Shown here piece by piece: positions 60,595 to 64,000 of a stretch of 64,000 nt of DNA (the stretch's first letter is position 1; each line of letters opens with the position of its first letter). Origin of the DNA: Ancylostoma caninum (taxonomy: Eukaryota > Nematoda > Chromadorea > Rhabditida > Ancylostomatidae); contig JBAJFG010000136.1 in the NCBI GenBank assembly GCA_037903475.1, positions 1,054,501 through 1,118,500 of the forward strand, given 5' to 3'. The notes below the pieces were generated by a model. The model made no database searches. It had not been told where the DNA came from and saw only the letters and a list, made by a program, of their open reading frames with translations. Made by a program: the position numbers and the translations under genes.

Positions 60595-61101
60595 CCGCGC
60601 AAACGCCTCCTCAATCAGGCATCGAAGAATCAGGAAAAAGAAAAAGTAAAAAAAAAAGTTAAAAAGAACTTGAAAAACCAACTGGTTCGGAACCGCATGT
60701 ACGACCGTCTCTGCACAACACCCGATTGTGTAATTTGTCCGTTTGGCAGAGAAGGCGACTGCATGAAATCGTGTGTCATCTACATGATAAAATGTAGGGC
60801 ATGTGGTGACGAATACATTGGTGAAACTGCACGGCCACTCTGTGTTCGAGTCAAAGAGCATTTAGAGGGAAAATCGAGTTCTCGTACATCTACCCCTCTG
60901 GGATGCCATCGAATGCGAGTGCACAACGGTGTCGATTACGAAGTAGAGACCACAATCCTTGAAATTGAAACTGAGATCTCTGCACGCAAGACTCTTGAGG
61001 CGTTTTGGATTCATTCCAAAAATCCGAAAATGAACCGCAAAGAGGAGTGCCCCACCATAACCAACGAACTCTATCCATATCTCAGACTATGTGATATCTA
61101 A
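60595..61101 (+). CDS. GIY-YIG endonuclease domain of a Penelope-like element (N-truncated)
   Basis: The frame opens after TAG at 60592-60594, passes through a lysine-rich linker (EKEKVKKKVKKNLKN) and ends at TAA. No ATG starts it; the region is the C-terminus of a larger polyprotein. It shows a Cys cluster CTTPDCVICP, then VIYMIKCRACGDEYIGETAR, which contains the 'IY' and 'YIG' motifs. Next come the downstream R...R..EH (RPLCVRVKEH), a histidine pair region (GCHRMRVHNG) and the conserved acidic residue in ARKTLEAFWI. Such domains nick DNA to prime reverse transcription. The domain looks intact over its catalytic part; the RT that should precede it is gone. Confidence 0.88.
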   Translation, partial: PRKRLLNQASKNQEKEKVKKKVKKNLKNQLVRNRMYDRLCTTPDCVICPFGREGDCMKSCVIYMIKCRACGDEYIGETARPLCVRVKEHLEGKSSSRTSTPLGCHRMRVHNGVDYEVETTILEIETEISARKTLEAFWIHSKNPKMNRKEECPTITNELYPYLRLCDI

Positions 61102-61310
61102 GTCGAGATACGGCTTTTGGCAGAATGCCTCATTCTACTGACAAGTCCAACACGTTCGGTCGTCAATAACACCACCCGTTCGGTGGACTTGCAGAGGTGG
61201 GATTTCAGCTTTCGTAAGGATTTTGTGGTTTATGGAGTAGTTCCTGGTTCTTCGATGCCTGATTGAGGAGGCGTTTGCGCGGCTACTCTCATAGATCATT
61301 GACCCTTTCA

Positions 61311-61346
61311 GGCCCTGACGAAGGCGAAGCCGCCGAAACGTTGGCC
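61311..61346 (+). ncRNA. hammerhead-ribozyme-like motif, right arm
   Basis: GGCC, then CTGACGA (61315-61321, core CUGANGA), a hairpin GGCG-AAGC-CGCC as stem II with one extra A before it, GAAAC (core GAAA at 61335), GTT, and GGCC closing stem I. Stem III would be only AC/GU with no loop. This is the minimal form reported in Penelope-like elements, thought to act as a dimer. Activity is not implied. Confidence 0.62.
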
Positions 61347-61399
61347 AATAAAGCATACTAACAACCTCGTGTACGGCTACTAAATTTACAACTTACACC

Positions 61400-61908
61400 G
61401 TAGAACTATTCTGAGGTTCAAAGACGACCGGACCGAACTTGGGAACTGTGACGTTGTTTATTATTCACATCGTTTGTATAACAAGGGAGGTGCAAGAGAC
61501 TTGGCCCGGGGATAGGGATGAAACCTATCTGGCTTGAATCTTTGTTTGAGCAGGTGCTACACCATGTACAGGGTTCAGCAAAAGTCTCTGTATAAACATA
61601 CTCGATCTTCAAAACATGGGGAAAAGGAGATTGAAAAAATTGGTAGTTGTTATAAGTCAGCAGTTTAGTTGTAAACACAAATAATATTTTTGTTCCCAGA
61701 ATTTCTTCCACTGGTAGAGAACCAAGCTTGAAAAAACGACATTGGCCCGGCGTTCACACTGATGAAGTCGAATTCATCTCGGGCTTTCTCTAAAGTCTCG
61801 GAACAGGGTCTAAACTCCCGTAAGATGTTGAAAAAGCTTTGGTCCATAGAATCTTCGAAACACCACGGAATCTTCCAAGATAGATGTAGGACCTCGATAG
61901 GCGATTAA
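61400..61908. other. interval with unsupported minus-strand frames
   Basis: The minus frame at 61847-61665 reads MDQSFFNILREFRPCSETLE, then KARDEFDFISVNAGPMSFFQ, which is protein-like. A CTTTAG before GAAAGCCCGAG could be an acceptor. It may belong to the gene starting at 63401, but I could not confirm the phase. Confidence 0.25.
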
Positions 61909-62310
61909 AGGCAGCACCCGTCGAAACCAACCATGTTTGTGATTTCGCCGGATTTTGGGGTTTTTGGGGGTGTATTGCTCAAATCCGGTGGTGAAATCGC
62001 GTGTAACACCCGAGAAAGCCGGGAAAACGCGATGCTGCCTTGCATGCGCGGACGAGTATTCCGGCGGCGCCTTGCTTGCGCAAATGGGTCCCAGCACGGA
62101 GACAGGGAATCGGTAGCATCCCGCATGCGTGTAAATGCGTAAGCTGGCGCGTCGGGCCCTCCGAAGCACTGGCCGACCGGGCGTGCATGCGACTGCAGTT
62201 CGCCGTTTTCTGCAGGTAAGGTGTGTTCCTTGCAGATTCGTGATGTGCGCGACGCCTACTTTAGGGTTCGCAGCTCAGGTCCGAGTCGAGGATTTCGACT
62301 CGTGCTGCCT
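61909..62310. mobile_element. 402-bp GC-rich TTAA-bounded MITE
   Basis: TTAA lies at 61905-61908 and 62311-62314. Ends are AGGCAGCACCCGTCGAAACC and, on the minus strand, AGGCAGCACGAGTCGAAATC. The interior is G+C-rich with many CG and GCATGC words (GCATGCGCGGACGAGTATTC). Open frames on both strands are composition effects. The right TTAA is also the left TTAA of the neighbouring piggyBac-like MITE. Confidence 0.62.
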
Positions 62311-62314
62311 TTAA

Positions 62315-62936
62315 CCCATTGACGACCGCGCACATTTCCGCGTGTCTGGCGCGTGGGACCAACGCCCCTTTCGTGAGCGCAGCGCCCTCATAGTTTCGCA
62401 CTGTTACGATAAAAGAATCTAGAGCAAGACAGATAGATTTGCAGAAATGATTTGAATTCTTGTTCTGGAAGGTTAGTAGTGTCACATGACAAGAAAATCA
62501 TAGAATTTAAGTGCTTTTCACTTCGTTTAAGGCCAAAAGAATTTCGTGAAAGAAATTTTGAGAGCTATAAGGGGTGTCTCGAGAGTGCACGAGTTCATAT
62601 GGCCCTAGCCTGACAAATGGGGAAGTGCAAGGTATAACGAACGTGCTACTGTGTTGCATATATGCCCTTAGCGCAGATTATGCCCATCCAGTAAATAAGA
62701 AATGTAATGCAGTCTTCCTTTCCATCTCTTTTATAGCATTTGTCAGAATAGAAAAATTTTTTTCTCGAGTTACAGTGATTTAAGACATTGCTTGGATGTG
62801 CTGTACTCATTTCATATGGAAATACTGCGAAAATTTTTGAAAATAAGGTCCAGCACTCTATTAGAAGGGCGCGGCTCACCGGTGAGCCGCGCGGTCCGAC
62901 GCGGCCAAAAAGCGGGGCTCACTGGTCCTCAGTGGG
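62315..62936 (-). mobile_element. piggyBac-like MITE, copy 2
   Basis: 622 bp between TTAA at 62311-62314 and 62937-62940. The left end CCCATTGACGACCGCGCACA corresponds to the right end of copy 1, and the palindrome-bearing end is now on the right (one palindrome plus a degraded second). Its right terminus is CTCAGTGGG, one change from consensus. It lies 39 bp beyond the donor of the gene at 62976-63401, i.e. in its intron. Confidence 0.87.
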
Positions 62937-62975
62937 TTAATAATCCCTACCTTTGCAGCAGAGAAAAATACTCAC

Positions 62976-63401
62976 TTTAAGAGACAATTTCATCATTCCA
63001 TAAATCCCAACATAGCATGCGTACATTAAGAAAGAGTGAGTTGGCAAGTCTATTACAGAAAACAGCGGTGAAATCACCGTTATACAGACGAAAATAACTA
63101 TGGAAGCGCGATTTCTATGTTTGTTGGCAAAAATTTTGACCACTGCCAAAATCGAAGTTAACAATGAACCTAAGAATACCCCATCTATTTTCCAAATTTT
63201 CCGTAGATTTTTCTAGGTTCCACAGTGGAAGGAGAATTGTACAAACTTCCACAGGTATTTGGGACCTTCACGCAGGTTGATAGAGAAGTGGTGGAGAGAA
63301 AACGAAATCCACTACCTGCGCGTCAAAGTCCACGTCTCACCTGGACTTTCTAAAGTCTGCGTAGCTACGAGAGCAGCGAACATTGATACCAAAAATAGCA
63401 T
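62976..63401 (-). CDS. 5' exons of a candidate signal-peptide membrane protein
   Basis: Exon 1 (63401-63341) encodes MLFLVSMFAALVATQTLESP, a textbook signal peptide (or first helix), and ends at a strong donor CCAG|GTGAGAC in phase 1. Exon 2 (63184-62976) starts after AATAG and joins in phase: DGVFLGSLLTSILAVVKIFA, a basic NKHRNR, then SIVIFVCITVISPLFSVI and SFLMYACYVGIYGMMKLSLK. It ends at donor AAA|GTGAGT. That gives 90 residues with three further hydrophobic segments. A multipass membrane protein is likely; I do not recognise the family. The intron is 156 bp. The weak point is the purine-rich acceptor of exon 2. Later exons should lie below 62314, past the MITE. Confidence 0.45.
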
Positions 63402-64000
63402 TTATGCTCATAGCTTGGTTATAAACAAAAAGTGACCATTAATTGTTCGAGGTTGCTCCTTCGTATGTTTTCAGCGAGCGATTATGTTTGTCCGAAGACA
63501 TTTGTCGCAGCCCGTATTTCATTACTGCCCTTCACTCCAAAGAACAAAAGAAAACAAGGATGCAAAACGGACGCTATCGACAAGCTTCGAACCTTCGACC
63601 CTCTACCTAAACATAACAATCCAGTAACTTCTCCACTCGGCCACTCCGTCGCTCAGGGTGTGCAGGAACGCATAGTGACTTTAGTGAGGTTTCTATTTTT
63701 AGATCCCGCGGGCAGTGATGAAATATATACTGTAACACCTTCTCAAACATAGATTCAAGCCGGGTGCGTATCATCGTGAAGGAAAACGAGGCGGAGCCTT
63801 CCCGCCCTCCACGATCAACTCGTCCTCTATCGCATTCAAATTTTACATTGTCATATATAGTGGAATCGCGCGCGGAAAGAACGAGTCAACCGTTTGGAGC
63901 GGGAGGAGGATTTGAACGAACCAATCACAGAACTGTGCCACGCCCCGTCTTCCCTCACGAAGGTACACACCCATTCAAGCCAGATAAGTTTCATCCCGAT
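63402..64000. other. right edge, possible upstream region of the 63.4-kb gene
   Basis: A plus-strand frame (63432-63752, reading MFSASDYVCPKTFVAARISL) is open for about 100 codons but unsupported. 63850-63970 is G+C-richer (GAATCGCGCGCGGAAAGAAC) and could be promoter-proximal, but I see no defined element. Confidence 0.3.

Larger units (their letters stand above)
60478..61399 (+). mobile_element. Penelope-like element fragment between inverted repeats
   Basis: Two ~160-bp arms (60478-60638 and 61241-61399) are inverted and nearly identical. They flank a GIY-YIG endonuclease ORF on the plus strand. Each arm contains a hammerhead-like core. Penelope-like elements encode an RT followed by a GIY-YIG domain, and their flanking repeats (pseudo-LTRs) are known to carry minimal hammerhead motifs. 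The RT is missing here. The right arm has the orientation expected for a 3' repeat; the left arm is inverted, a rearrangement also described for this group. Confidence 0.82.

Noticed and set aside
61810..62169. 119-codon minus ORF and the overlapping frames
   Set aside because: They lie inside the G+C-rich 402-bp MITE. Openness in several frames is due to composition.

Overview
This window reads as gene-poor, repeat-dominated genomic DNA from an animal. A nematode, probably a strongylid (hookworm-like) worm, is the best guess. The reasons are short candidate introns (about 80-170 bp) with T-rich TTTTCAG-type acceptors, decayed Tc1/mariner, piggyBac-like, Helitron-like, Penelope-like and non-LTR elements side by side, and no long intact host ORF. 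The species is an inference, and nothing looks bacterial or viral.

Layout. 0.3-1.4 kb: a 60-bp minisatellite, then a ~600-bp dispersed repeat (R1) that recurs at 31.7-32.3 kb. 5.9-6.6 kb: a candidate three-exon gene on the minus strand. 7.8-13.4 kb and 24.1-31.7 kb: two direct copies of a composite Helitron-like element, each with three different tandem arrays in the same order (82 bp, 66/80 bp, 118 bp). 15.2-17.3 kb: a diverged relative of the 118-bp array, split by a 1.56-kb Tc1-like foldback element. 19.6-20.2 kb: a piggyBac-like MITE. 20.5-22.8 kb: a foldback element with a 1.28-kb mariner inside it. 33-44.6 kb: inverted-repeat elements, two long microsatellites, a perfect 51-bp hairpin and a nested MITE cluster. 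45.4-46.5, 52.0-52.3 and 53.8-54.1 kb: candidate exons on the minus strand.

54.3-57.9 kb: a 3.6-kb near-perfect palindrome bounded by TA, with ~1.65-kb arms. 58.0-59.3 kb: the 3' end of a CR1/jockey-like non-LTR retrotransposon. 60.5-61.4 kb: a Penelope-like fragment in which a GIY-YIG endonuclease ORF lies between inverted repeats that each carry a hammerhead-ribozyme-like motif. 61.9-62.9 kb: two TTAA-bounded MITEs sharing one TTAA. 63.0-63.4 kb: the 5' end of a candidate signal-peptide/membrane-protein gene on the minus strand, with a MITE in its next intron.

How it fits together: there is no pathway or operon here. Most of the sequence is mobile DNA in nested layers (Tc1 in Helitron-like DNA, mariner in foldback, hAT-like in MITE, MITE against MITE), and the few host exons sit between them. 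All gene models are read by eye from splice signals and open frames and need transcript evidence.
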